Below are positions 7,880 through 15,268 of a stretch of 64,000 nt of DNA, one piece after another. The DNA is from Porphyrobacter sp. (GTDB lineage: Bacteria > Pseudomonadota > Alphaproteobacteria > Sphingomonadales > Sphingomonadaceae): assembly GCA_017744315.1 (NCBI GenBank), contig JAGIBN010000003.1:62001-126000 (forward strand), read 5' to 3'. Positions within the stretch are counted from its first letter, which is position 1. Every line of letters begins with the position of its first letter. The translations under genes were made by a program, and so were the position numbers. The notes beneath the pieces are model-generated. The model was not told the origin of the DNA. It ran no database searches and saw nothing but the letters and a program-made list of their open reading frames with translations.

Positions 7880-8554
7880 CTATCCAGCCAGTTCCAGCTG
7901 GGTGAACCGCACGGCGATGCCCGGTTGCATCGAGATCGCGCCACCGGCGTCCTTCTCGATGACCGTCAGCTGCTGCACGTCGGCACCGCCGAGAGGGAGG
8001 ACCATGCGGCCAGAGGGCCGCAATTGCTCGACCAGATCGTGCGGCGGCTCTGCTGCGGCTGCTGTGACGAGCACGGCATCGAAGGGGGCATGCTCGGCCC
8101 ATCCGCGCGAACCGTCTCCGACGCGGACTTTCACATCGTAGCCGAGCACCTGAAAGCGCGATTCGGCGAGCTCGGCGAACTCCTCGACCACCTCGACGCT
8201 GAAGACCGTGGCGCCGATCTCGGCCATGACTGCGGCCTGGTAACCCAGCCCGGTACCGACCTCGAGCACCCGCATCCCGGACTTCACCGACAGCAGGTCG
8301 AGCATCAGCGCGCCGATGAAAGGCTGCGACAGAGTCTTGTCGAAGCCGATCGGGACGGGGCTGTCCTGATAGCAGGCGAGGATCATCTGGGAGGGAACGA
8401 ACAGATGCCGCGGCACGGCCATCAGCGCCCGCCGAAGTTCGGGGTCGAGCGTTCGTCCGCCGGTCTCGTCGCTCGCCAGGTCGAAATGCATCTCGACTAT
8501 CTCGACCATATGCCGGCGCAGGATCGCCAGGTGCTCTTCGGTCAGCGGTTTCAT
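7880..8554 (-). CDS. protein-L-isoaspartate O-methyltransferase family protein
   Basis: 224 residues. The family methylates isoaspartyl residues in damaged proteins, using S-adenosylmethionine. The SAM-binding motif LEVGTGLGYQAAV is at about 97-109, with post-I motif VFSVEVVEEFAELAE, and DAVLVTAAAAEPP then LRPSGRMVLPLG towards the end. The usual motif is VLEIGTGSGYQ, and the start MKPLTEEHLAILRRHMVEIV matches family members of this size. The ATG at 8554 is 38 bases beyond the DUF1801 stop, so it may be in an operon with it. Some relatives of this subgroup are divergent, so the exact substrate is inferred. Confidence 0.87.
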   Translation of the reverse strand: MKPLTEEHLAILRRHMVEIVEMHFDLASDETGGRTLDPELRRALMAVPRHLFVPSQMILACYQDSPVPIGFDKTLSQPFIGALMLDLLSVKSGMRVLEVGTGLGYQAAVMAEIGATVFSVEVVEEFAELAESRFQVLGYDVKVRVGDGSRGWAEHAPFDAVLVTAAAAEPPHDLVEQLRPSGRMVLPLGGADVQQLTVIEKDAGGAISMQPGIAVRFTQLELAG

Positions 8555-8592
8555 AGGAAGGGAACGCGCGAGACGGCACTCGTTCCTGCGCG

Positions 8593-8937
8593 TTACTCCG
8601 GTTTCGCGTATTGCTCCGCCAGCGCCGCCACCACGCGGCCGATCAGCTCGATCGGCAAAGGCTCGGAATGCGGGAAGGCGAGGTTGCCTTTCGGGCCGCG
8701 CCACGGCGTCAGCTCCTCGACCAGCTCGGCCGGTTCCTTCACCGGCGGGTAGATGCCGAGGTGTTTCTTGAACGTGGCGACGTAGAAGAACACGCGTCCC
8801 TTGCGCAGCGCTGGCATCTGGTAGGCGATGCAGCGCTCGGCATCGGGCACTCGCCGCTCAGCCTCTGCAAGGACCGCCTTGAGCCGGGTGCGCGAGTCGG
8901 GCGGGCAGGTCGCCAGGTAATCCTCGTGCGTTTTCAT
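8593..8937 (-). CDS. DUF1801 / YdhG-like iron-chaperone-fold protein
   Basis: 114 residues. It has the DUF1801 pattern: an N-terminal helix (YLATCPPDSRTRLKAVLAEAERRVPDAERCIAYQMPAL), then FFYVATFKKHLGIYPP and a final helix-strand segment. The fold is frataxin-like, and the name iron chaperone is inherited from one characterised relative (Bacillus Fra), so a role in iron handling is only a possibility. ATG 8937 gives the usual family length; the frame is open further upstream without homology. It is the first gene of a leftward pair with the isoaspartyl methyltransferase, divergent from nrdA. Confidence 0.78.
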   Translation of the reverse strand: MKTHEDYLATCPPDSRTRLKAVLAEAERRVPDAERCIAYQMPALRKGRVFFYVATFKKHLGIYPPVKEPAELVEELTPWRGPKGNLAFPHSEPLPIELIGRVVAALAEQYAKPE

Positions 8938-9068
8938 ACACCGCTCCGGCGCAAAGATTGCGCGGCCGGATTCTAAAGATTTAAGTCCGCGCAACGCACA
9001 GATTTTTTTCGACAGAGTCATTTTGCATCTTGCGCCCCACAGCAGTGACGCTTTGCCCGCGCGTCGCG

Positions 9069-9090
9069 CTGTATTGCCCGTCCAATACAG
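9069..9090. promoter_or_regulatory. inverted repeat CTGTATTG-N6-CAATACAG
   Basis: Perfect 8-bp arms with a 6-bp spacer, typical of a dimeric regulator site. The right arm runs into AGTGACG-TTTTTT; a similar AGTGACG-CTTT stretch lies 45 bp upstream. As RNA it could also be a hairpin followed by six T on the plus strand, but nothing upstream on that strand needs a terminator. The regulator is unknown. Confidence 0.5.
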
Positions 9091-9157
9091 TGACGTTTTT
9101 TGCCATGGTCGGGGCTTTCGCAAGAGTTAAGCCTCTTGAATGCGAATCCGGTTCGAT

Positions 9158-9173
9158 TCACTATGGATTGTGG
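9158..9173. promoter_or_regulatory. candidate NrdR box 1
   Basis: TCACTATGGATTGTGG matches 12 of 16 positions of the NrdR consensus (acaCwAtATaTwGtgt), including the core CwA-N4-TwG. NrdR is the ATP/dATP-cone repressor of ribonucleotide reductase genes, and nrdA is the next gene downstream. Confidence 0.5.
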
Positions 9174-9191
9174 TTGGGTTGCGTAGGGTAC

Positions 9192-9207
9192 CCACAATAC
9201 CTAGATA
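9192..9207. promoter_or_regulatory. candidate NrdR box 2
   Basis: CCACAATACCTAGATA keeps the core CwA-N4-TwG but matches fewer outer bases than box 1. It begins 34 bp after box 1; characterised pairs usually sit about 31-32 bp apart, so the spacing is near but not ideal. Confidence 0.38.
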
Positions 9208-9271
9208 TCCGAAACGCGCTGAAAAGCGTCGGCAAGTTTCGGATTCGAAGTGTTCCGGGACCCTTCCGCAA

Positions 9272-9305
9272 CCCCGACCGGGGACAGGTCGGGGGATAAG
9301 TTTTT
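9272..9305 (+). terminator. terminator-like hairpin in the nrdA leader
   Basis: A perfect 8-bp stem CCCCGACC / GGTCGGGG (9272-9279 with 9287-9294) with a 7-base loop, then six bases and TTTTT at 9301-9305. It lies about 125 bases upstream of the nrdA start on the same strand, so transcripts from a promoter near the NrdR-like boxes would meet it first. Confidence 0.5.
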
Positions 9306-9353
9306 CCCTGCCGCCGCATGCGAATTGATAGGTTGGGGGCGAGCCACCGATTC

Positions 9354-9368
9354 GAACACATGCGGAAC
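9354..9368. promoter_or_regulatory. LexA-type SOS box (GAAC-N7-GAAC)
   Basis: GAACACATGCGGAAC is an exact match, on the reverse strand, to GTTC-N7-GTTC, the direct-repeat LexA operator of Alphaproteobacteria. It sits 63 bp upstream of the nrdA start. Only eight positions are fixed, so chance matches occur; the location is what makes it credible. Confidence 0.45.
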
Positions 9369-9376
9369 ATCGGTTG

Positions 9377-9396
9377 GGTCCTGAACGTTCGGGACC
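9377..9396. promoter_or_regulatory. 20-bp near-palindrome before nrdA
   Basis: GGTCCTGAACGTTCGGGACC is self-complementary except for one T/G pair, which would still form a wobble in RNA. It ends 35 bases before the nrdA ATG, so it could be an operator or a leader hairpin. Confidence 0.45.
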
Positions 9397-9431
9397 AGGG
9401 TTGTCGGACATTTGCCAGGGGGCTGCAGAGC

Positions 9432-11465
9432 ATGGAATTTCGGAACGGGGACGACGCGGCGATGGGTCTTGGCGACAACGGTACGCTGGAGCTGGACGGC
9501 CCGGTTGGTGACAGCAAGGCTCAGGCCAAGGCGGTGGACATGGATCGCAAGGACGCAGGAACCGACGAACTGGTAGCCGACGCGGCCGCGGCGGCGATGG
9601 CTGGTGCCGTGGCGGAAGCTGCCAAGGCGATCGAAAAGTCGGTCGGCGATTCCAAGTCGGTCAATCCGCGCCGCTTCAACGTCGTCACCGATTCGTCGCG
9701 TGACGAGCTGCTGACCGAATTCGGCAAGGACACCCTGACCGACCGCTATCTCCTCCCCGGTGAAAGCTATCAGGACCTCTTCGCCCGCGTCGCCGATTGC
9801 TACGCCGACGACGAAGAGCACGCTCAGCGGCTCTACGACTACATTTCCAAGCTGTGGTTCATGCCGGCGACACCGGTGCTGTCGAACGGTGGCACGGGCC
9901 GCGGGCTGCCGATCAGCTGCTATCTGAACTCGGTCGACGACAGCCTCGAAGGCATCGTCAACACCTGGAACGAGAACGTCTGGCTCGCCAGCCGCGGTGG
10001 CGGCATCGGCACCTATTGGGGCAACGTGCGCGGGATCGGGGAGCCGGTCGGCCTCAACGGCAAGACCAGCGGCATCATCCCGTTCGTGCGCGTGATGGAC
10101 AGCCTTACGCTCGCGATCTCGCAGGGTTCGCTGCGCCGTGGTTCGGCCGCCTGCTACCTCGACATCAGCCATCCGGAGATCGAGGAGTTCCTCGAGATCC
10201 GCAAACCTTCGGGCGACTTCAACCGCAAGGCGCTCAACCTGCACCACGGCGTGCTGATCTCCGACGCCTTCATGGAAGCCGTTCGTTCGGGTTCGGAATG
10301 GCAGCTGACCAGCCCGAAGGACGGCTCGGTCCGCGCCACCGTCGATGCGCGCAGCCTGTTCCAGAAGCTGGTCGAAACCCGCCTCGCGACGGGTGAGCCC
10401 TATATCGTTTTCTCCGACACCGTGAACCGGATGATGCCCAAGCATCACCGCGAACTCGGCCTCAAGGTCTCGACTTCGAACCTGTGCTCGGAAATCACTC
10501 TGCCGACCGGCCGCGACCACCTCGGCAACGATCGCACCGCGGTCTGCTGCCTCAGCTCGCTCAACCTCGAGAACTGGGAAGAGTGGAAGGACGACAAGAC
10601 CTTCGTCGAAGACGTCATGCGCTTCCTCGACAACGTGCTGCAGGACTATATCGACCGCGCTCCGTCAGCGATGGCGCGGGCCAAGTATTCGGCCATGCGC
10701 GAACGCAGCGTCGGCATGGGCGTGATGGGCTTCCACTCGTTCCTGCAGTCCAAGGGCATCGGCTTCGAAAGCCCGATGGCCAAGGTCTGGAACCTGAAGA
10801 TGTTCAAGCACATCTCGGCCAAGGCCAACGAAGCCTCGATGGTCCTCGCCGAAGAGCGTGGCGCCTGCCCCGACGCGGCCGAACAGGGCGTGATGGAGCG
10901 CTTCAGCTGCAAGATGGCGATCGCGCCGACAGCCTCGATCAGCATCATCTGCGGCGGCACCAGCGCCTGCATCGAGCCGATCCCGGCCAACATCTACACC
11001 CACAAGACGCTTTCGGGCAGCTTCGTGGTCAAGAACCCGTACCTGCAGAAGCTGCTCGCTTCGAAGAGCAAGGATTCCACCAACGTGTGGAACTCGATCC
11101 TCGAGAAGGGCGGATCGGTCCAGCACCTGGACTTCCTGACTGTCGAGGAAAAGGCGGTCTACAAGACCAGCTTCGAGATCGACCAGCGCTGGCTGCTCGA
11201 ATTCGCGGCCGACCGCTCGCCGTTCATCGACCAGGCGCAGAGCCTCAACCTGTTCATCCCGGCTGACGTCGACAAGTGGGACCTGATGATGCTGCACTTC
11301 CAGGCGTGGGAGAAGGGGATCAAGTCGCTCTACTACCTGCGCAGCAAGAGCGTGCAGCGCGCGGGCTTCGCCGGCGGCGTGGAAGCGGATAACACCGCCG
11401 ATGCGCCAAAGTACGAACTGAGCGCGGCGCAGACGGACTATGAGGAATGCCTCGCCTGTCAGTAA
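9432..11465 (+). CDS. nrdA: ribonucleoside-diphosphate reductase alpha subunit
   Basis: 677 residues. It is the large catalytic subunit reducing ribonucleoside diphosphates to deoxy forms. Landmarks: PATPVLSNGGTGRGLPISCY with the first active-site cysteine, ASRGGGIGTYWGNVRG, NLCSEITLPT, the radical-site cysteine region AVCCLSSLNL, SIMAPTAS-like IAPTASISIICGG, and the C-terminal CLACQ redox pair. An N-terminal alanine-rich stretch (about residues 20-60) precedes the core, and I see no full ATP cone. ATG 9432 follows a short GCAGAG-like ribosome site. The beta subunit gene nrdB is not adjacent; a small membrane protein follows instead. Confidence 0.93.
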   Translation: MEFRNGDDAAMGLGDNGTLELDGPVGDSKAQAKAVDMDRKDAGTDELVADAAAAAMAGAVAEAAKAIEKSVGDSKSVNPRRFNVVTDSSRDELLTEFGKDTLTDRYLLPGESYQDLFARVADCYADDEEHAQRLYDYISKLWFMPATPVLSNGGTGRGLPISCYLNSVDDSLEGIVNTWNENVWLASRGGGIGTYWGNVRGIGEPVGLNGKTSGIIPFVRVMDSLTLAISQGSLRRGSAACYLDISHPEIEEFLEIRKPSGDFNRKALNLHHGVLISDAFMEAVRSGSEWQLTSPKDGSVRATVDARSLFQKLVETRLATGEPYIVFSDTVNRMMPKHHRELGLKVSTSNLCSEITLPTGRDHLGNDRTAVCCLSSLNLENWEEWKDDKTFVEDVMRFLDNVLQDYIDRAPSAMARAKYSAMRERSVGMGVMGFHSFLQSKGIGFESPMAKVWNLKMFKHISAKANEASMVLAEERGACPDAAEQGVMERFSCKMAIAPTASISIICGGTSACIEPIPANIYTHKTLSGSFVVKNPYLQKLLASKSKDSTNVWNSILEKGGSVQHLDFLTVEEKAVYKTSFEIDQRWLLEFAADRSPFIDQAQSLNLFIPADVDKWDLMMLHFQAWEKGIKSLYYLRSKSVQRAGFAGGVEADNTADAPKYELSAAQTDYEECLACQ

Positions 11466-11469
11466 GCAG

Positions 11470-11658
11470 ATGGACCCGATAAGCCCCTTATGGGTGGGGA
11501 TCGGCGGAACCTTACTTGCCGCTCTGGTCTTCCTCAATGCTCTCCGCTTGCTCGACAAGGATATGAGCAAGCGGAAAATGGGGCTATTTCACCTCGTGCT
11601 TAGCCCCATCTTCGTGGCCATGCTTTGGGCGATCCTCATCGGCAAGAATCTAGTATAG
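11470..11658 (+). CDS. small two-helix membrane protein
   Basis: 62 residues starting MDPISPLWVGIGG four bases after the nrdA stop. Two hydrophobic segments, about residues 7-25 and 42-58, flank a basic turn (DKDMSKRKMG), suggesting both ends lie on the periplasmic side. The frame also has an ATG at 11440 inside nrdA, but 11470 fits better. The position suggests cotranscription with nrdA. No family is recognised. Confidence 0.6.
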   Translation: MDPISPLWVGIGGTLLAALVFLNALRLLDKDMSKRKMGLFHLVLSPIFVAMLWAILIGKNLV

Positions 11659-11664
11659 GGGAAT

Positions 11665-11702
11665 GGTGAGGGTGATCGGGAGACCTGATCATCACCCTCA
11701 CC
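11665..11702. terminator. bidirectional terminator-like hairpin
   Basis: A 12-bp perfect stem GGTGAGGGTGAT / ATCACCCTCACC (11665-11676 with 11691-11702) with a 14-base loop lies between the converging nrdA unit and the DUF2171 gene. There is no T-run. A second small hairpin (TCTCCC-GAG-GGGAGA) follows at once, so the whole may be a palindromic repeat of the CTCACC...CTCCC type seen again near 41820. Confidence 0.5.
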
Positions 11703-11728
11703 TGCTTCTCCCGAGGGGAGAGGAGAGC

Positions 11729-11986
11729 TCAGTCCCCCTCTTCCTCAAACGTCACCGCATTCGCGCCGGTCGCGCTCAGGCGCACTTGGTCGCCTTCGAC
11801 GTCGGCTACCAGGCCAATCGAGACGTAGTGATGGTGCCCGTCATGTGGGCCTTCGTGTCCGGCGACGGCTTCCTGCTGGCGGGTGAGCTTGATGCGGTCG
11901 CCTTCGACCTTGTCGACCGTGCCGACATGGGCTCCGTCGGCCCCGATAACCTCCATGTGTTCCCTGATTGCACTTGCGTCGGCCAT
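11729..11986 (-). CDS. DUF2171 domain-containing protein
   Basis: 85 residues: MADASAIREHMEVIGADGAHVGTVDKVEGDRIKL and so on, with the two DUF2171 strand blocks and a His-rich middle (GHEGPHDGHHHYVSIG). DUF2171 proteins are small, PRC-barrel-like and abundant in sphingomonads; the role is unknown. ATG 11986 is preceded by a good ribosome site (AGGAGAG). The histidine cluster could bind metal, which is speculation. It points leftwards, divergent from the next lipoprotein gene. Confidence 0.82.
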   Translation of the reverse strand: MADASAIREHMEVIGADGAHVGTVDKVEGDRIKLTRQQEAVAGHEGPHDGHHHYVSIGLVADVEGDQVRLSATGANAVTFEEEGD

Positions 11987-12078
11987 GGGTACTCTCCTGT
12001 TGGATAGACCGAGGAAACGTCCGAGCACGCGAAAGGGTTCAGGCCCGATACGATTCCGGAAAAATGAGAGGAAAGACG

Positions 12079-12375
12079 ATGAGCCATACCCTCCGCGTCG
12101 TTGCCGTAACCAGCCTCATCCTCGTGCTCGCCGCCTGCGCGCGGCAGGTCCCGGAAACGGTCCAGCACACCGCAGAGACGCCGGGTTTCCTCTGGGGCCT
12201 GTGGCACGGGTTCGTGTTCCCGTTCGCGTGGATCGGATCGCTGTTCGACCCCAAGATCGCGGTCTACTCGGTGCCGAACAACGGCGGCTGGTACGACTTC
12301 GGATTCTTCCTCGGCATCACGGTGCTGGGCGGCGGAACCCACTTCAGCTCGAAGGGCCGCAGAAGGTCGGATTGA
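12079..12375 (+). CDS. small lipoprotein, hypothetical
   Basis: 98 residues with a lipoprotein signal peptide: a hydrophobic core (LRVVAVTSLILVLAAC) ending in the lipobox LAAC at about residue 20. The mature part carries two hydrophobic patches (FLWGLWHGFVFPFAWIGSLF and WYDFGFFLGITVLGGG), so it may also insert in the membrane. The ATG at 12079 has a GAGAGGAAAG ribosome site; an ATG five codons earlier also exists. Relatives are annotated only as hypothetical in my memory. Confidence 0.65.
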   Translation: MSHTLRVVAVTSLILVLAACARQVPETVQHTAETPGFLWGLWHGFVFPFAWIGSLFDPKIAVYSVPNNGGWYDFGFFLGITVLGGGTHFSSKGRRRSD

Positions 12376-12379
12376 TCGG

Positions 12380-12919
12380 CTAGCCCGCTGCCATGGTCGA
12401 AAAGTACCAGACATAGAACGCAGCCCAGGCGAGGCCGAACACGATCCACAGCCATCGTCCGGGCAACCACCGGCGGAGCGTCGGGCCGGCAAGGCCTCCG
12501 GCCAGCGCAACGAGCATGAAGCGCGGCAACCGCGCCAGCAACGAGGCGAGGAAGAACCCCACCATTCCTGCGCCGCCGACGCCCGCTGCGTGGGCGTAGA
12601 GCTTGTAGGGCTCTCCGCGGAACGAGCCCTGCAGCATCGCCCACGCACCGCCTTCACGCCAGGCAGAGGCCGCCTGCTCGAACATCTCCGGACCGATACC
12701 CGGCAAGCTCTCGATTGCCGCGCGGCTCTGTTCCGGAGCAGCGGCGGCCCAGGCCATCGTGACGAGACCGCCGAACGCTGCCGCCAGCGCCGCGATTAGC
12801 GCCGCACCGACCGCACGGCGCACGCCAAAGCGGATCCCGATCGCCATGATCGGCACGTCCGCCACGATGAAGAACAGCGTCGCTTCGGCAAAAGCCCACA
12901 GGGCGACCGCAAGAAGCAT
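12380..12919 (-). CDS. multi-pass membrane protein in the phospholipid operon
   Basis: 179 residues with about four hydrophobic segments (starting AVALWAFAEATLFFIVADVPIMAIGIRFG, then AVGAALIAALAAAFGGLV, a central helix and two near the C-terminus). The spacer carries a soluble loop rich in Glu and Trp. The overall look recalls small SNARE-associated or YqaA-like membrane proteins, but I cannot place it in a family. It starts 10 bases after the CdsA-like stop, so it is the last gene of that operon and ends 4 bases from the lipoprotein gene. A part in lipid movement is only inferred from position. Confidence 0.62.
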   Translation of the reverse strand: MLLAVALWAFAEATLFFIVADVPIMAIGIRFGVRRAVGAALIAALAAAFGGLVTMAWAAAAPEQSRAAIESLPGIGPEMFEQAASAWREGGAWAMLQGSFRGEPYKLYAHAAGVGGAGMVGFFLASLLARLPRFMLVALAGGLAGPTLRRWLPGRWLWIVFGLAWAAFYVWYFSTMAAG

Positions 12920-12929
12920 GGCGCTGAAG

Positions 12930-13883
12930 CTAGGCTGCGAAGAAGTAGTTGGTGAGGTGGAAGAACACCGGCGCGGCGAAACTGACCGAATCCATCCGGT
13001 CCAGCGCGCCGCCGTGACCTTCGATCATCGTGCCCCAGTCCTTGGCCCCAAGCGAGCGCTTGATCGCCGATAGGACCAAGCCGCCACCAAAGCCGGCCAG
13101 CACGATGGCGAGGGCCATGCCCGCTGCCTGGACCGGAGTGAACGGCGTGATCCACCACAGGCCGGCCCCGATGGCCGTGGCCGATAGCCCACCCCCGACC
13201 AGTCCCTCCCAAGTCTTCGCCGGGCTCACGCGAGGGGCGACCTTGTGCTTTCCGAACAGCTTGCCGAACACATACTGCAGTACGTCGGACAGCTGGACGA
13301 TGGTGATCAGGAAGAACAGCAGCAGGAAATTGTTCGAGAAGCCGTCGAAATCCAGGATCAGCAGCGCAGGCGCATGGCTGATGCAGAACACCGTCAGCAT
13401 CAGAGCCCACTGGATGCGCGCGGTGCGTTGCAGGAACTCTTCCGTCTCGCCCTTGATGACGGCCAGCAACGGCAGCAGCAGGAAGGCCCAGACCGGGATC
13501 AGGATGTAGAACAAGGTCTGCCAGTCCGTGGCGATCAGCCAGTACTGCACCGGAATGAACAGGTAGAAGGCGACTGCGACGGCGCGGTGGTCTTCGGGCC
13601 GAGTGGGCGTGATCGAGAGGAATTCCCGCAGGCAGTAGAAGCTGGTGAGCGCGAACAGCACGATCGTCACCGTCTTGCCGAACAGGAAGGCGATCGCGAA
13701 CAGCGCGACCATCAACCACCAGGCCTTGATCCGGGCGTTGAGGTTGTCGACCGTGGCGCGACCGTTGTCGGTCTTCACCTTGCGGGACAGGATGAAGCCG
13801 ATCATCGATGCGACGAGCAGGATCGCCACGACCCCACCGATCAGCGGTACCATCGGATTGGAAAGCGCGAGGTCGAAGTTCAT
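12930..13883 (-). CDS. phosphatidate cytidylyltransferase (CdsA family)
   Basis: About 317 residues, multi-pass membrane enzyme converting phosphatidic acid and CTP to CDP-diacylglycerol. The C-terminal CdsA signature is nearly intact: S-A-I-K-R-S-L-G-A-K-D-W-G then EGHGGALDRMDS, with the metal-binding Asp-Arg-x-Asp. There are about eight hydrophobic segments before it. The ATG at 13883 overlaps the TGA of the acyltransferase gene (ATGA). With the PlsC and CDP-alcohol genes upstream it resembles the E. coli ynbA-ynbB set more than the housekeeping cdsA locus, which usually sits with uppS and dxr. Confidence 0.85.
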   Translation of the reverse strand: MNFDLALSNPMVPLIGGVVAILLVASMIGFILSRKVKTDNGRATVDNLNARIKAWWLMVALFAIAFLFGKTVTIVLFALTSFYCLREFLSITPTRPEDHRAVAVAFYLFIPVQYWLIATDWQTLFYILIPVWAFLLLPLLAVIKGETEEFLQRTARIQWALMLTVFCISHAPALLILDFDGFSNNFLLLFFLITIVQLSDVLQYVFGKLFGKHKVAPRVSPAKTWEGLVGGGLSATAIGAGLWWITPFTPVQAAGMALAIVLAGFGGGLVLSAIKRSLGAKDWGTMIEGHGGALDRMDSVSFAAPVFFHLTNYFFAA

Positions 13884-14494
13884 GCAACGGGTCCTTCGGC
13901 AAGGGCGCAGACCGCTTCGCGCGCGCGGGCGAGGAAGGCGGGCTTGGTTTCGCCGTCTTCCAGCTTGATCGGCGTTCCGAAGTTGACGACGCAACTGATC
14001 GGGGCCGGCAGGATCGCGCCCTTAGGATAGGCTCGGGCGAGATTGGCGAGGTAGACCGGCACCAGCTCGGCTGCGGGATAATCCCGCGCGAGGTGATGGA
14101 GGCCGGCTTTGAACTCACCCGGGAGGCGCTCGGCCTTGCGCGTGCCTTCCGGGAAGATGATCAGCGAATCCCCGCGTTCGAGCTCCGCCCTGAGCGGTGC
14201 GAGCAGGTCATGTCGGCCAGCGCGGTCGACCAGGACCGCGTTGAGCACGCGAGCGGCGATGAAGCGCATGAAGGCGTTGCGCCCCCAATAATCCTTCGCT
14301 GCCACCGGATGGGTCGTCCGCCGCAAGGCCTTGGGCAGGGCGGCCCACAGGATCACCGTATCCAGGTGGCTCGCGTGATTGGCGAAGTAGATGCGCTGGC
14401 CAAGCTCCGGACCGCAGCCCCGCCATCGCGCGTGCCCGCCGACGAGGAACCGAGTGAGGGCAAAGGTGCCCTCACCCATGGCTTGCGCGATCAC
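13880..14494 (-). CDS. 1-acylglycerol-3-phosphate acyltransferase family protein (PlsC-like)
   Basis: 204 residues. It has the acyltransferase HX4D box NHASHLD at about residue 37-43, and the FPEGTR box near residue 107. It probably makes phosphatidic acid from lysophosphatidic acid, or a related acyl transfer, at the membrane. The start is GTG 14494, whose first base pair overlaps the TGA of the gene upstream (GTGA), so translation is coupled. It directly precedes the CdsA-like gene, so product and substrate of the two steps match. Confidence 0.85.
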   Translation of the reverse strand: MIAQAMGEGTFALTRFLVGGHARWRGCGPELGQRIYFANHASHLDTVILWAALPKALRRTTHPVAAKDYWGRNAFMRFIAARVLNAVLVDRAGRHDLLAPLRAELERGDSLIIFPEGTRKAERLPGEFKAGLHHLARDYPAAELVPVYLANLARAYPKGAILPAPISCVVNFGTPIKLEDGETKPAFLARAREAVCALAEGPVA

Positions 14495-15111
14495 TGAGTG
14501 CGGGCTTTCAACAGGGCGGCGATCCGCATGGTGCGAACGACACAGGTCGCCGCGCCGCCAAGGGCGATGATCCACAGCGCAATTTCGATGACCGGCTGAT
14601 CGGGCAGGAACGCAGCGAGTACCGCACCCACAGTCAGCACGAACATCCGATGCTGCTTGGCCATCGGGCCGACGAAGTCTTGGGCAAAGCCCAGCGCTCC
14701 GCCCGTCGCGCGAATGTAGGCCGTGGCGAAAGCGAGCAGTGTCGCTCCGTAGCCCAGTGCTGGCTCGCCCACGGCATAGGCCGCGGCGATGATCAGCAGG
14801 GCATCTTCGATACGGTCCGGCAATTCGTTGAACAGAGGCCCGCTCGAACTCGCCTTGCCCCCTTCGACAGCGACAAGGCCATCGAGCATGTTTGCAAGCA
14901 GGCGCAATTGGATGCCCAGCGCGCCGCCGAGCCAGAACCAGCGGCTTTCCGACGTGGCCAGCATGGCCGCCGCGCCGGCCGCAGAGAAGAGAACGCCGAT
15001 TGCCGAAATGGCGTTGGGCGAAAGTCCCGCCTTGCCGAGGAACCGCGCCAATCCCTGTGCCCAGGGCGCCGAACGCGTCTTGAGTGGCCGCCTGCTGCCG
15101 TTGTCCGCCAT
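14491..15111 (-). CDS. CDP-alcohol phosphatidyltransferase family protein with altered motif
   Basis: 206 residues, about six hydrophobic segments. The family signature is DGxxAR-x8-GxxxDxxxD. Here it reads DGLVAV, then a spacer, GPLFNELPD: the Arg is Val and the first Asp of the second half is Asn. The spacing is otherwise right. The enzyme type transfers a phosphatidyl group from CDP-diacylglycerol to an alcohol; the changed residues leave activity and substrate open. It begins a four-gene leftward operon with PlsC, CdsA and a membrane protein. E. coli YnbA occupies a comparable position next to the CdsA-like YnbB. Confidence 0.78.
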   Translation of the reverse strand: MADNGSRRPLKTRSAPWAQGLARFLGKAGLSPNAISAIGVLFSAAGAAAMLATSESRWFWLGGALGIQLRLLANMLDGLVAVEGGKASSSGPLFNELPDRIEDALLIIAAAYAVGEPALGYGATLLAFATAYIRATGGALGFAQDFVGPMAKQHRMFVLTVGAVLAAFLPDQPVIEIALWIIALGGAATCVVRTMRIAALLKARTQ

Positions 15112-15268
15112 CTGCCCCCCTTTTTTGCGCCAGGTTTCCCGTAGCCCGCCGCGCCGTAATCCTATCTGTTGATCGGAGCCGAGTCATCCACGCAAGCGGC
15201 TCTCTTCGCCAGCAATAGAGCGCTGCCAGGTAACGAAATTCTTACCATTTCCGTGTCACGCTACGCCC

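Larger units (their letters stand above)
8938..9431. other. 494-bp divergent intergenic region, leader of nrdA
   Basis: There is no convincing coding sequence. The stretch holds a 22-bp inverted repeat (9069-9090), a repeated AGTGACG/TTT/GCC motif (copies from about 9043 and 9088), two NrdR-like boxes (9158, 9192), a hairpin followed by five T (9272-9305), a GAAC-N7-GAAC LexA-type site (9354) and a 20-bp near-palindrome (9377). It serves the DUF1801 gene on the left and nrdA on the right. Confidence 0.7.

Noticed and set aside
9340-9368. tRNA T-loop-like GTTCGAATC on the minus strand
   Set aside because: Flanking bases do not form a T-stem and no acceptor or anticodon arms can be found nearby; the bases are better explained by the LexA-type site.
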